NCBI GenBank assembly: GCA_011800155.1 | Contig: CM022378.1 | Coordinates: forward strand, 1,550,001 to 1,614,000 | DNA length: 64,000 bases | Reading direction: 5' to 3' | Source of the DNA: Flammulina velutipes | Lineage: Eukaryota; Basidiomycota; Agaricomycetes; Agaricales; Physalacriaceae | Shown here: in pieces, positions 1 to 11,257 of the stretch | How the letters are laid out: each line of letters begins with the position of its first letter | How positions within the stretch are numbered: position 1 is the first letter of the stretch | The notes under the pieces: generated by a model | Told to the model about the DNA's origin: nothing | The model's input: the letters and a program-made list of their open reading frames with translations, nothing else | Database searches by the model: none | Program-made: the position numbers and the translations under genes

Positions 1-822
1 TGAGTGCGGCCAGAGGTTCGTCATGGGAAACGTAAAAGTTTGTGTCAACTGAGCAAACGGTACCGCTCGTTGCCTCCGAATCAGCTTCGAAGAGTGACCC
101 GTGAAGACGACCACCTGCGATATAGGGAACCGTGGAGAAGCGTAGAATGTCTGGAACGTGCTCCTTCATAAAATCAAGATTGATCTCAGTAAACGGTCTT
201 CCTAAAAACGAAAGAATCAGTCTCTCAGGAGAACACAAGTTGGGAATCCTTGCAAACCTGTACGTTTCGCCAAAGCAAGAAGTGCCCCAGGATGGGAAGA
301 AGCTACTCCAAACGCACTAACGTTTCGTGTTGCACCAGGGAGCTGGCGCAATAGGCGAGCCGCGATGCCTCTTCGGCGATAACGAGCATCCACCACCAGT
401 TGCGTCACCCAGCAGATGTTCGTCTCTACAGATAGGATGAGCTTATGCTGAGAAATAAGTAAGGAAAGAAGGTCACCTTGGCCGTAGGCCCAGAAAGACG
501 CGAATGCATGCCCAATCAGCTGTCCATTCAGTGTGCAAACGGACAGTACGGTATTCCCCGGATCCACAAGGCACTGGGAAGTGAGTCTTCGAGCGTTTAC
601 TTTGATTCTTTGACCTAGTAGAATTTCATGAGTTTGTTGCTCGAACGAATGTCGGATATCTGCGCCACATGAGAACGCACCCGGTTTGAATGGTTTGGGC
701 GCATTTCGGTGCCATACTCCATAGTTGTTATTGAAGTTCTCAACACATTGAGGGATTAAATCGTTGATGCGAGGGTTAGTTCCGTCCACCAAGTCGAACT
801 GGTAGAACGTTTCCAGTGACAT
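1..822 (-). CDS. GNAT-family N-acetyltransferase, 3' end off the window
   Basis: Predicted acetyl-CoA-dependent N-acetyltransferase; substrate unknown. Exon 1 is 822..258, a 56-bp GT-AG intron is 257..202, and exon 2 runs from 201 past the left edge; the junction keeps frame (188 codons plus one base). The acetyl-CoA binding motif A is clear at residues 141-156 (QLVVDARYRRRGIAARLL), after a hydrophobic beta strand. The downstream segment VSAFGVASSHPGALLALA and exon 2 (VPYIAGGRLHGSLFEAD) are typical of a fungal GNAT subgroup. The start is the first Met of the frame, with no better upstream candidate. The C-terminus is missing only because the window ends. The family call is firm; the substrate cannot be inferred. 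Confidence 0.85.
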
Positions 823-1565
823 GGAGGTCAGAGTCAGAGATTATTGATCGAACACGTGAGGGCGATCGATCCTAAGGTTAGGGCTTGCTCTTGTTTTCTG
901 ACAGCCATGTCCTCTGTGGCGCTGATTCCAATGCTCGATATCCAGTATCTCTACCAGCTTGGAGTACCTGCGCTCGCTCCTCCTCATCGTCAAAACCAGT
1001 ACAAACCTGAACAGGAATGCCTAGGATCTGAAAAGAAGGGGGAAAGGCGGGCTCGAAAGGAAGAAAGGTGTGCAGTGTTTTACTTTCCCGGGGACTGCAC
1101 TGACCAGGCTGCAGAGGATTAAAAGGATATGACACAAGCAGAATGCATTGATCCTACGCATCCATCGCGTCGACTGGAACAATACTACAGATGTCACAAT
1201 ACACGCATCGACCGCCAGCTGCAAAAAAGGTTATCCTAACTGGTCACTTTGGTATGGCTTCGCAGAAGAAGAAGGATTGCTGAACATTGGCATCTAAGGG
1301 CATGTCTTCATATTTATCTGACGCGTCGTTAACTGACGACGATCCATCCCGTCCAGCTCATCTCTGGATTGCGATTGTATCGAAATCCGCTTGAGGACTT
1401 TGTGTACGTCAGTGGTCTGCACTATTGTTTGACCACATGACTTGGTGCGTATTCGAACAATGGTCGGCGACAATGGACTTTGGTCGACGCGCGCGCCAGG
1501 CGACACTATTTGAGAGCGCCTTCATCTGGGTTCTCTCCTACCGTCACTCCCCCTGCACTTCAACG
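823..1565. other. Intergenic region
   Basis: Only short shadow frames occur here. The last 140 bp share blocks (ATTCGAACAA, GCGCGCG, ACACTAT) with the DNA upstream of the F-box gene at 31857, so this is probably the promoter of the F-box gene at 1566. Confidence 0.6.
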
Positions 1566-2909
1566 ATGTCTTCTAGGTACGTATTCGGATCTTCAGCCTC
1601 GAATTTATGCTTATCACCTCCTAGCACCACTCAAACACGTTCATCAGCCATTGACACCATCTTGAACGACGATTGTCTCCGACAAATATTCAATTTCGCT
1701 TCTTCCGGATGGGATTCAGCGACGGCAGTAGCCATTAGTCAGGTATCGCGTTACTGGCGGAATGTTTCCCTGTCGACCCCGGAGATGTGGACACAAATTC
1801 CCATCGACGAAAAGTCCATCGACCAATCGCAGTCCCGCCCCGCCATACGCAGGCGACCCAGGGCATGCCCTCAACCATGGATTTTCTTCCCCACAGTCGC
1901 TCTCATGCTTCAACGCTCCTCCCCGTACCCCATCGACATCCGTATCGACATTCCTGCATACGGAAGCTCGCGCGCATGGTTCAGGCCTTTCTACATCGAT
2001 GTCCTTGCATCTCTCCTCTATCCCCACCGCGCGCGAATTGCCAACTTCGAATTAACGAGCGTCTCATGGGAACACCACACTTTAATCTTGAACATATTCA
2101 AAGGAGCCCGGCTCCCTCTCCTTCGCTCGTTCGCCGTCCAATGTCCTTACGCAGAAGAACAGGAGTTCTCCCTAGAGTTCCCTGCTGTCACTCATTTTTA
2201 CGACGTCTGTCCTGTCCCCTTCGGTGATTCCAAGAAATCAGCAAGGTTCTATCCCAACCTCAGTGAAATCTCGTTGCTTGGGACATTCTGCGACTGGACG
2301 AAGTTTTCGGGACGTAACCTGACATCGATCAGCCTCGCTCAGATCCCGTACAACGGACGACCTAGCATTAAACAGCTCCGCTCTATCCTTGCAATGAGCC
2401 AGGACACGCTGAATGTGTTGAAGATCGACGGAGCGCTGCCAGTTGGAGAGTTCGGTGATGGTGTCGCCCTCGAGATGCATCAACTCGAGACGCTCTCATT
2501 ATTCTACACCATCCCGCACGAGCTCTCCTTGTTTGCCGAGCACATCCGTGTTCCCGCCCTCAAGAACCTCGAGATCGGGAACTTCGACCACCTCCTTACA
2601 CCCACAATACACGCAGAGACACAGACGGCGTTCAAGAGCATCTCACGCCATTTCCCTATCGAGAAGCTTGAGGAAGTCACGTTGTCGGATATGCAGTTCG
2701 GGCCTGGGGCGTTGTATGGGTTGTTGGATCGTGCAGAGCCACTGGAGTTGCTGCGACGACTTGGGAAGGGGTTGAAGAAGATGAAGTTTGAGATTGCGGA
2801 GGAATGTTTTGTGTGGGATGCGGGTGCGGAAGGCGCTGAGCGCCTGATGGACGCTTGGAGGGAGAAAGTGGAGACACATTTCTCGACCGTACAGTCTCGC
2901 TCTGATTGA
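1566..2909 (+). CDS. F-box protein with LRR-like C-terminal part
   Basis: Likely substrate-recognition subunit of an SCF ubiquitin ligase. The product is about 447 residues. The F-box lies near the N-terminus (ILNDDCLRQIFNFASSGWD, then ISQVSRYWRNVSLSTPEMW), followed by about 320 residues with leucine-rich strand and helix alternation, as in the large Agaricomycete F-box families. Met 1566 was chosen because the paralogue at 31857 starts at the same place relative to the F-box. A 48-bp GTACGT..CCTAG segment at about 1577-1624 could be an in-frame intron just after the start; reading through is equally open. The same frame extends upstream without similarity to known N-termini. Two relatives lie in this window: an intact one at 31857 and a broken one at 5433. 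The target protein is unknown. Confidence 0.85.
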   Translation: MSSRYVFGSSASNLCLSPPSTTQTRSSAIDTILNDDCLRQIFNFASSGWDSATAVAISQVSRYWRNVSLSTPEMWTQIPIDEKSIDQSQSRPAIRRRPRACPQPWIFFPTVALMLQRSSPYPIDIRIDIPAYGSSRAWFRPFYIDVLASLLYPHRARIANFELTSVSWEHHTLILNIFKGARLPLLRSFAVQCPYAEEQEFSLEFPAVTHFYDVCPVPFGDSKKSARFYPNLSEISLLGTFCDWTKFSGRNLTSISLAQIPYNGRPSIKQLRSILAMSQDTLNVLKIDGALPVGEFGDGVALEMHQLETLSLFYTIPHELSLFAEHIRVPALKNLEIGNFDHLLTPTIHAETQTAFKSISRHFPIEKLEEVTLSDMQFGPGALYGLLDRAEPLELLRRLGKGLKKMKFEIAEECFVWDAGAEGAERLMDAWREKVETHFSTVQSRSD

Positions 2910-3503
2910 GACTCGAGAGTTATGTATGCATATCCTTATTTACATGCAGCTCATCCGTACACTCATTTATACCGATACATCGTACCTTCCTTGTTTGATT
3001 GGAACGAGGACACTAGGTTCATTTCCGAATCACTTTATTGCGATGTATAACCAATCGAAGCCGATGGTGGTGACTCAAGTTACAGCCTTCCATCCTACCA
3101 TCATCAACATCATGTTCAACAACGACAACAACACTGAGCCACACCCGCAGCCCAACAACGAGAAGTCTATGTAAGGCCATTACCTACAGTATTCATCCTT
3201 TCGATCTGCTCAGCTCTGAATCTTGGCTTTATGCGCCACATATATATCTTCTTGGGAAGTGCTAGTCGATCTTTTAAGTCCTTGTAGAAAGAAGATCGGA
3301 TACATCTCGAAAATTGAGTGTTCTAGGTGTGTCTTGACTTGTCGCAAACTCAATTTCGTCGTAAGTCGTTTGTTAACCGACTTTGAAGTTGAGATCATTC
3401 ATTTCATCCCAAGGCATATAATATAGTATCTAATTATCTGAGCATAGCTATGACATTTCGTATCCTTGTGCCTGCGATAGTATTCCCTCACTACGCTGAG
3501 TCG
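2910..3503. other. Intergenic region
   Basis: 3' flanks of two converging genes. It is AT-rich with only short frames; no gene or RNA was seen. Confidence 0.5.
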
Positions 3504-5004
3504 TCACGCTGAACATCCTGAATCCCCTGCCAGTGGCGAGGAATTTGTCAGACCAGATTGCGCACCAAGCTGATCGTCCCTCGATAGATAGCTTCCCGCT
3601 AACGTTTCCAATTCAATGTTACTGTCCTGCTTGAGGGCACGAGCATTCAAACTACAATCAAAAGTCAATGAGTAGGTCGATGAATGTGAGTGGAAGATTC
3701 CTGCCTCGCGAGAAGAGAATTAGAGTACACTGAGAGTGGCGTGAGTTTACATGTGGCGGCTATCGTTGATGTGAAACTCACGTTTTGACTGGATGTTATA
3801 GAAAGCGATATAAATGTCTGAGAAAAAATGAACTAAGAAAAGATGGAGTTCCAGTACATGACATGTCATACAGGTTGTAGGCATCAGCTTATACTAAGCC
3901 TGGATCAATCACACAATCGATGGGACATGAGGAAGTATATGCTTACAGTGATTAACAAGACGACGGAGTTTAAGCTGTACCAGGCCAGACAATCATGAGG
4001 AGTTGGAATGCATAGAAGACATAGAAATGCACCTTGTAATCGAGCCGGTTTCTAGAGAAGGGAATTAGTAGCGAATCAAGTTGAACTTAAGACGGGCAGC
4101 TAACGAAGGGACCACAGTAATATTCTATCAAGTATCTTTGCTGTTCTGTTGACTATGTTAGTTTGAAGATTATATGCTAGTAGCCTGGGAGACATACGGC
4201 CGGAGGGCTACACGCCGCCTTCCAAGGAGCCAGGTGACGAGGACAACAGAGATATAGGTATCAATAACCAGAGATGTTGCAAATGAGGTAAGGATGACTG
4301 ATGAGAACGTATCGTTGAACTTGACAAGAGAATTTTCGATGAGCGAGTACACAGCTACAGCCAGACCGACAATGATTGCGATGGCGTTCAGGAGTACTGC
4401 GATACCCACGAGAATCTTACTCGAGGTGAGCTTCAAGATTCTATATATAAAGTATATTTCAACTTGACATATGCCAATCAGGATGATGAGTAATGTTGGC
4501 TGAGAGAAATAAGACAAGGACTCACAGATGAACTTGAGCATGAGCGTCAAGAGGATGTCAGTACCAAAGGTACTGGGCGGATAGATCAGAGCAATGGGCT
4601 TGCCATATCCTGTCACAGCGAAGTAATAAAGGAGATGGGAAATACAGGCTGATTGCCCAACCTCGAGGAAGCTAAGTAGTAGAGTTGTGTTAGTAGTAAC
4701 ATCAAACCACGACATTGCTCCACATACAAAACAAATCCAACCTACGAATTGTAAGCCTTTCTATCCATTGAAATAAAAGGATACGCATGACAATAGTCTT
4801 CAACCAAGTAGGATCGTCTCCAAAAGTTTGAAAATAGGTATGAGTTTGGGTGATGACAATTCCAAGCATCACACAGGTCACCAGCACGCCAACAAGTCCC
4901 GCACCTGCAGAGGAACATTAGCTGGTAGCAAGGTATGTAATGACATAAAACACACCGAGGCTCGCGTCAATGCTAGTAGCAGCGTAATCATGAGAGGACA
5001 CCAT
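3504..5004 (-). CDS. DUF6534 seven-helix membrane protein, many exons
   Basis: Member of the large basidiomycete family of seven-transmembrane proteins with a C-terminal DUF6534; function unknown. Exons by eye: 5004..4956, 4904..4792, 4741..4728, 4671..4526, 4462..4198, 4145..4105, 4051..4033, 3974..3947, 3832 onward, 3729..3705, 3651..3504. Family signatures come in order: LGIVITQTHTYFQTFGDDP, FLEVGQSACISHLLYYFAVT, FEIYFIYRILKL, QTGSIT, IYIAFYNIQSKLYSNSLLA, then SLNAR. Exon 3 is a 14-nt microexon. The last intron needs a GC donor (CGCGAG|GCAGGA) to give the expected LLASLNAR. The junction between 3947 and 3832 does not keep frame with canonical sites, so either another non-canonical donor is used or the copy carries a lesion. 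No other family fits the pattern. Confidence 0.75.
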
Positions 5005-5432
5005 CATACTCTAGACTATCGCATCAAAGCAACAGCACTTTCTTTATAAGTGCTATATATAAGGCAGTTGATGCCTAAGACCCTTCAGCGCTTCAGTTGA
5101 AATGAAACGTCAAGCAGGAATGTACAAGGTATGAATATCGGACGGGCAGGGTCTGAGAATGAGGATAGATACCCGCCTGGCATAGCTTATGAGCTATTCA
5201 ATATCATAGAGGAGCTTCCAGTAGTCCGAAATCATACCTAGTACTCAGCGGGCCATGGTAATGAGCGAGTTGGTGAGACTGGGGGCAATGCCGCGGTAGA
5301 AGATGAAGTTGATTGGATGTCTGATCAGCGTGGCTGAGTTCAAGCACTGACTTCTAGTCAGTTGTTACTGTTCTTGGATCAAGATACTAGATCATGTGTG
5401 AGTTACAGCGAAACGAGACTAGTATTTAGGTA
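5005..5432. other. Intergenic region
   Basis: 5' flank of the DUF6534 gene. No coding or RNA feature was recognised. Confidence 0.4.
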
Positions 5433-5930
5433 CTAGCCGAAATTCCATGTACCGCGCGACCTACCATAGAGCAACTGCGCTCCATCCTCGCCATGAGCAA
5501 GGACACACTCAAGTCGGAGTTTAAGATCGACGGAGCGCTTCCATGTGAAGGGTCCGACGATGATATCACCCTCGAGATGTATCAACTCGAGTCCCTCTAC
5601 GCTTTCCCGTTCGAGCTCTCCCCCTTCACCGAACGCATCCGTTCTCCCGCCCTCAAGAACCTCGAGATTCGGAACCTCTGCTCTGTCATGGCTCATATCA
5701 TGTACGCGCAGACGCGGACAGCCTTCGAGAGCATGGGACACCATTTCCCCCTGGAGAGGATCAAGAAGGTGACGTTATCGGGCGTGTACTAGTTTGGCTG
5801 CGAGAAGGTGTATGGGTTGTTGACGGAGCCGGAACCTTTGGAGCTTCTGCGACGGCTCGGGCGAAGGAGCCTGCGTGGAAGTTGGCGTTTGATCATGATT
5901 TTCAGTGGGTTGTGAGTGGTGATGGTCATG
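5433..5930 (+). pseudogene. F-box gene fragment (3' part only)
   Basis: A decayed piece of the F-box/LRR family found intact at 1566 and 31857. The segment EQLRSILAMSKDTL, then ITLEMYQLESLYAFPFEL, PALKNLEIRNL and HHFPLERIKKVTLSGVY, aligns with the last third of both intact proteins. A TAG stop at 5790 interrupts the frame where the relatives read on (FGPG..), and the following EPLELLRRLG is still recognisable. The F-box and the first two thirds are absent. It lies 2.5 kb beyond the intact copy at 1566 on the same strand, so a tandem duplication followed by truncation is the simplest history. Confidence 0.85.
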
Positions 5931-6159
5931 GAAAGTCCACTACTGTTGCAACACAATACTCATCCAACTCTGATTGAGTAGATGCGTGCCTTGAGGCTTT
6001 TCTATTTTATCACTGTTTAAAATCTGCTTGATCCCTCACCGATAAGTCTGATCTCTAGTTTGCGATAGTACCAAGATCTGTTCAAGTAATTTAAGACCAC
6101 GCATTAGCGACGGAGGCGGAACCAATGAGGATTCCCTGGCCATTATAAGCACCTGCTAC

Positions 6160-6385
6160 TTAGCGCCCTTCGCGTCAACTCGTCCTCGAGAGCATCAACA
6201 TCCGGACACTTCACAAAAACGCCAGAGCCGTTGAGTACACGAACAGCCTCCTTGAACCATACCCGGCACGTGGACTTTGGCTCTTTTTATCTCTGGCTAG
6301 GAGGGATGTCCTTCACATAGTCGACGAGTAAAGTGTGATCAAAATCCAAGTCGATGTGGCCGATTTTGATGAACGCCACAGCGGA
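6160..6385 (-). pseudogene. Possible gene relic, family unknown
   Basis: The minus-strand frame reads FIKIGHIDLDFDHTLLVDYV, meets a TAA, then continues in another frame as EAVRVLNGSGVFVKCPDVDA. Composition and continuity look like decayed protein-coding DNA, but I do not recognise the family. Most of 5931-6495 otherwise holds nothing I can name. Confidence 0.25.
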
Positions 6386-6495
6386 TACAGATGATAAGCC
6401 ATCCCATGCAAACCCCAGTCCGTCCGTCCTGCGTGATTTGTAGCATGGATCTTGTAGCCATCGACCTGATTCTTTCGATGCTCAGATTAGGATTG

Positions 6496-7542
6496 CTACG
6501 GTATAATGTCGTCAATGGGTCTGTCCAGTGGATTGTCAGGAACAATCCCAGGACTCAACGCTGTATCACCACTGCTTTGCCAAAGTATTTTCTCGAGAGT
6601 TAGTTCGTCCTCGTACTGCCCACTGAAAAGTCCAACCTGTTCCCAAAACGTAATTGTCGTCCTTCTTAGAAGGCTGTGATAGTTCAACATCGTGCACTCC
6701 CAATATTCGGGATACCAGCCCGCGCACTCCCAGTCGATGATTCCAGCCAGTTTGCCGTCTTTGACAAGAATATTATCAGCGTGCAAATCGGCGTGCGTAA
6801 AGCACATGCGGTAATTTCTTTGCAGAACGGGCTTGGCCGCACGCATTACATGAGGGATCCGGACTTGATAGCCCACTTGGTCGATGAGCAGGCGATGAAA
6901 GTCTGGTACGCTGATAGGCTGTAGTAGTTGAAGATTACCCAGACAACGTGACCAAATGAGCGGGTGGCCGTCGAGTCCTGAAACTGCTGTGGAAGGGGGA
7001 GGAGCGATGGTGCGTAATTGGGAGACGGCGTTGCGTAAATCAACAACAAGATGCTGGCCATCTGAGATGTCCACAGTGGGGAATGCATTCTTGAGGATAG
7101 CCCGAGTAGCATCTAGCTCCGACTTGGACATAGGTTCGTCGCCCGTCAAAAGCGCGATATGGCGATGGTATTCCTCCGGCCATTTGGTACGAGCTCCAAT
7201 CCATGATGACAGTGTCTCGCCATCAATCCACTCCATGATAATGATACCCCGAGACTTCCTATTAACGTCAGGGGGAAGAACATCGAGTACACGCGGAATC
7301 GGGATGGTCGTGTTGTCGAGAACAAAGCGCATATTGGTGGCCTCGATGTATGGATCAAACCGCGCCCATTTGAGGCGCAGACCGAAGGCAAGACGAGTAG
7401 CTACCCATGGCTCTGTCTCGTAGGCGGCATTCAATCGAATGTAAGCGTGTCTTCTGATTGTGGATGGGAAGAGTAGCCATACACGCCAGAGCAGTGTAAA
7501 GACGATGGAACGGAGCCTAAGGAAAACTGACATCGTCTTCAT
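6496..7542 (-). CDS. APH-like phosphotransferase (aminoglycoside phosphotransferase fold)
   Basis: Predicted small-molecule kinase of the APH/choline-kinase fold, a family greatly expanded in fungi; substrate unknown. The product is about 348 residues from Met 7542. The nucleotide pocket contains GIIIMEWIDGETLSSWIG, the catalytic loop is CFTHADLHADNILV, and the metal-binding segment is GIIDWECAGWYPEYWE. These carry the His-x-Asp-x-x-x-x-Asn and Asp-Trp-Glu residues needed for activity. The frame is open further upstream to 7680, but those 46 residues look non-coding and two Met codons (7542, 7533) lie at the usual family start. No intron is needed. It looks intact; aminoglycoside resistance should not be inferred. 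Confidence 0.85.
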   Translation of the reverse strand: MKTMSVFLRLRSIVFTLLWRVWLLFPSTIRRHAYIRLNAAYETEPWVATRLAFGLRLKWARFDPYIEATNMRFVLDNTTIPIPRVLDVLPPDVNRKSRGIIIMEWIDGETLSSWIGARTKWPEEYHRHIALLTGDEPMSKSELDATRAILKNAFPTVDISDGQHLVVDLRNAVSQLRTIAPPPSTAVSGLDGHPLIWSRCLGNLQLLQPISVPDFHRLLIDQVGYQVRIPHVMRAAKPVLQRNYRMCFTHADLHADNILVKDGKLAGIIDWECAGWYPEYWECTMLNYHSLLRRTTITFWEQVGLFSGQYEDELTLEKILWQSSGDTALSPGIVPDNPLDRPIDDIIP

Positions 7543-8243
7543 CTCTGAAACCTTAAGAGTCAACAAATCTGAAGCAGCACGGAGAGACGTACGAGTAGAT
7601 GCGACGTGGCAAGAGGCAAGATACATCTGTATCCTCTGAACCTGAAATATATTTACGTGAGGCCTGGGCCTGCCGATCATCTATATCCATTGATGGCCTG
7701 AACGTGTATGAGGATGTATTGAAAGTACGCGTTGAGCCTGAAGAACACGTACATGCTTCGTTTGTCGCGCTATGATTGAGTCGTGGAGTTCGCTTTACGG
7801 GTGACAGGACGAATGGAAGGTAGGACTTGTAAATGAATCCAACGACGACGATGAGTGGGCAGGGCCATGTACGTGGTAACTATCCAGCAGCGCCGTCCTC
7901 GGACTGGTATGTAATCATCGACGTTGGGCTTGAGCAGTGTCCAGCCGATGTCGGGCGGAGAGAAATTTAGAGATATAGATAGTCCTAGTATACGTCGCCA
8001 TTGATTATGAAGGACGGATGGCTGTTGGAGATCAAAGAAGTTCTCATGTCCTTGAGCGCTGCTTGCAATGCAGATGGTCAACAACTATTAATTCACTGGC
8101 AGGATAAGATGCGTACATCGGGCTCAGTTTGGGACTCTGTAGAAACTGCGGTGTTTGATATCTTGCACAATATGTTCCATGAAATGTAATAATCTTGTAC
8201 TCTTATATATATATAATGCATACGATTCGACAGGACGAAAGTC
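7543..8243. other. Intergenic region with dispersed repeat
   Basis: Contains the 297-bp repeat at 7698-7994 and little else. A short plus-strand frame at 8001-8189 has no recognisable features. Confidence 0.5.
7698..7994. repeat. Dispersed repeat, copy 1
   Basis: Starts CTGAACGTGTATGAGGAT and ends AGTCCTAGTATACG. The same sequence, about 85-90 percent identical with small indels, recurs at 19614-19924 in the same orientation. No long frame and no clear terminal repeat; it could be a short non-autonomous element or a solo repeat. Confidence 0.85.
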
Positions 8244-9300
8244 CTATTGGCTACTTCGAAGATACCTTACAAGGAGATGAAGTTTCCTGCTGTTATCGAT
8301 AAATTTGCGCTCCTTCTCGTATTCCTTGTCATAGACAAAGCCGCCAAAAGTAGTCTGTCCAAATAGCATGTCAACTACACGGGGGGCTTCCTTTTTGTCA
8401 GGACATCGCTCCTCGAGTGTTCGCCACAAGGCTCGGCGATCGTCCTCGCTGAGGTCCTCGATATCGCTATCACTCAGGAAGGCAGATAGGGCCCACGACA
8501 ACACAGTAAGGAAGTCTCCCACTGTAATACCAGCTCCTGGATTACGCGCCTTCACGTTCCAAGCCCACGGCGTCAAGTGCGATATTATCTTGAACTGGGA
8601 CAAACGGGGGATAGTTGCGGGCTCTTGGCTGAAGGATTCGAATGGGATTTCTATACCGTCGCGTATGAGCTTCGCAGATGGAGGTGGCTGCGTCACATCC
8701 CAATGGAGAGATTCTCGAGCATGAATCTGTCCCGCAGACTTGGATAGATAGTCATGAATATGCATGTTGTGCAATTTCGTGACTACTTCCGGTTCCAAAA
8801 CAGGCCCATCTGTGGAATATGATTGAATATCTTCTTTGGGTGGCCAGGGGTTGCTTACAGCTCGGGCCGCCTACCCAAGGGCCCATGAGGATCCGCCTGA
8901 ACTCAGGAAAGTCATCAGGCGCTGCAGTGGGATAGCCGGCCTGCGGTCGAAGGATTTTGAGACGGCTTTTATCTTTCTCATTTCTTTCTTCTTCGATCCT
9001 GGATGCAGCTAACTGGTCTGCGAGCTGGCGAATCAACTCCTCCAACTGTTCCCGACTCTGCGTCGGGGGAAATGATATTGTAGTTGCGGGGATGGGACCA
9101 TAGAGCGGTAGGTTGGGCAGGTCCCGAAAGGCTCTTTGAGCTGCCTGAGTTGGTATCGGCGGGTCGCGCACTTCCACTACCGGAAGAGTAGACGACAAAC
9201 GAACGGTATTAGCAGAGGTATGGGAAGACCTCTCCGGTTTGAGTATAGAACGTGCAGGCGGCTGAGGAGGGACAGAAGGAGTATAAGGACGATAAGACAT
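8244..9300 (-). CDS. DUF6699 domain protein
   Basis: Basidiomycete protein of unknown function with a C-terminal DUF6699-like domain. Exon 1 is 9300..8859 and exon 2 is 8809..8244, around a 49-bp intron (GTAAGC..CCACAG); the sum is exactly 336 codons, 335 residues. The N-terminal half is proline-rich and probably disordered (MSYRPYTPSVPPQPPARS) with a short charged helix around IEEERNEKDKSRLK. After GPWVGGPSYGPVLEPE the domain shows SLHWDVTQPP, LSQFKIISHLTPWAWNV and ITVGDFLTVLSWALSAFL, the Trp-Asp and Pro-Trp pattern of the family. The start was chosen at the first Met that removes an implausible hydrophobic lead. Confidence 0.8.
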
Positions 9301-9762
9301 CCAGATTATGGGATAAACTAGTAGGAAACCTGGGATCAAACGAACGATCAATATAAATGCACAGGTATGCCAAAAGACAATAGCACACGAAGAACGTCGA
9401 AAACAAGATAACAATAGACAGCAGATTACAATAAGCACATGTAAATGACAATAGGGTGTCGTTTGCCGTCACTACGTTGTCACGGATGTACGGTATCGGC
9501 GGGAGAGGGTAAAATCGACATGGAGGTATAGTTGAAGGAGGAAGCCAAACATGGACAAAGTGCGCGGCCAGTCAACGGAGGAGCGATATATCCTTCATGA
9601 TTCTGCCTCGTCTTGACGTGTTTTAGCAGTCCAAGAAGTTGTATTCTGCATTCAGGTAGTAGTACAAATGAAAGTCCATGGATGTCGTAAGGTATCATCA
9701 TCATCGTCAAGCACAGAGCAATATAAATAATGTCCTTGCGCTGCCCGAACCAATAAAACCAT
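9301..9762. other. Intergenic region
   Basis: Promoter side of the DUF6699 gene and 3' flank of the next one. No recognisable gene or motif. Confidence 0.4.
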
Positions 9763-11257
9763 TCAAAGCCTCAGCATGGCATCGCTCTGTGTCGTCTCCA
9801 GCGCGACACCACCTTTGCTTTTCCCAGCTTCCGTCCGGAATATCACACCCTCCATCTGACCTCGCTCCAAGTCAACCGCATCCACAGTGCGCCTCCGCTC
9901 TTTTTCGGTTTGAGCATCATATACCACTCCGGGATGGCCAAGAGTGGTCCCAATACTGAAGCCACCCTCGTACGTCTCGTGCAGTTGCACGGAAACTTCC
10001 CCCAATGTGTTTCTCCCATTCAAGAAGAGCGATGAATCGACGGGGGCGACGGGGAAATCAAGGTTTAGACCTCCCGTTGTAGTTTGTGTGTCAACGAGGA
10101 AGCTTCCGCCTGTTTGGTTGACTGAGTGCAGAGATAACGATGCAGTAATCGGACTGTAGTTGATTTAGCGATGCGTAGCTGAATGTAGGGAATTCTGATT
10201 TACCTGTTAGCAGTCTTCATCTTGATAACACTTGGAAAGCCGGAATCCACGTTCGTAGCATCGACGCTAACGTCAATGAGGCCGTTGTCGGTAATCAACT
10301 CGAGAGAAGAGGTCGTATTGAAGTGACCGGTGATTGGTCCGTTGGAGGTGTCGATGCGAACGCGGTCAGAGACAAGACGCTGTAGAACCCATAAGTCAAG
10401 TTGGTTATTTATTAGGAGGGACGTCACCTACATCAACGATGATAGACGCGGAAGCCGTATCGACCGAAAATTCGTGGAACTTGACCGAAGACAAATCTCC
10501 AACATGTTGCGCGAACTCAGGCATATCCACCTCGAATTTCTCGAGGTGCAAGGACGAGCCGGACGCGTCCCTAGGCAGAGTCACGCGGACTTCGAAACGC
10601 GCCATTGCATGCGAATGATGTTTCCGGTGTTTGGGTGTCTGTTGGATTATCAACACCCGAAGGATTTATGGAGAGACATGCACTCACAAAGATACCGATA
10701 CCATCCCCGCCATCCTGGCGCGACACTGCGCACACCCGGGCGTGGTCGAGATGTTTTCCAGCCTCTTCGTCGTAAAACACATTAATGTCCACGTCGATGA
10801 CATCTCCACTGTCTTCCGACTGTGCGATATATACAATCCCGGCAGAGTAGGATCCCCGAGAAAGAAGGAAGATGTTCGCCGATGTAATGGGGAGCTCCAA
10901 GTGCACAGACGTCTCCCCCACGGCATTCTCTGGTACAAGATCGGGGCAGTCGAGCAGTGTCAAGTCAGATGGGATATGCAATCCATGGCCATGACCGTGA
11001 TGATGTGACTTTGAATGGGTTAGCTTGTACGCTGACTAACGATACGCGAGAAGCAAACTTACATGGAAGAAAGGAAGATATTCTTGCTTTGTGTGGGGAA
11101 TGTGTTTGATGACCCAGCCCAATAGGAAAAAGGACGTTATAAGGACTGTAACGTGCCGGAACATGCGGCGTCGGCGACGAGATCGAATAGCTTCCTCGTC
11201 GCGCTGTAGGTAGTAGGAAGGGAACAGGTTTGCGCTCTTGCTGTCGACAAAGTCCAT
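9763..11257 (-). CDS. Membrane-anchored DUF7330/DUF4097-like beta protein
   Basis: Five exons (11257..11063, 11008..10688, 10638..10432, 10379..10204, 10153..9763) joined by GT-AG introns of about 50 bp give an unbroken 429-residue protein. Residues 1-65 hold a basic stretch (RSRRRRRMFRH) followed by one hydrophobic helix (VTVLITSFFLLGWVI), suggesting a type II anchor with the rest outside the cytosol. The body is a run of short beta strands of the adhesin-like DUF4097/DUF7330 kind: SDRVRIDTSNGPITGHFN, SSLELITDNGLIDVSV, and later SFLVDTQTTTGGLNLDF. A His/Gly-rich linker (SHHHGHGHGLH) follows the helix. Role unknown. The exon model is strong because every junction keeps phase. Confidence 0.85.

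Noticed and set aside
217..822. GNAT protein ending at 217 as a complete 201-residue protein
   Set aside because: The last 13 residues (LQGFPTCVLLRD) come from an intron; splicing at 257/202 continues the family sequence off the left edge.
3210..3426. Overlapping small frames on both strands near 3.3 kb
   Set aside because: No codon bias, family motif or splice context; chance frames.
8752..9438. N-terminal membrane segment on the DUF6699 protein
   Set aside because: The hydrophobic lead lies upstream of Met 9300 and has no family support; it is promoter DNA read in frame.
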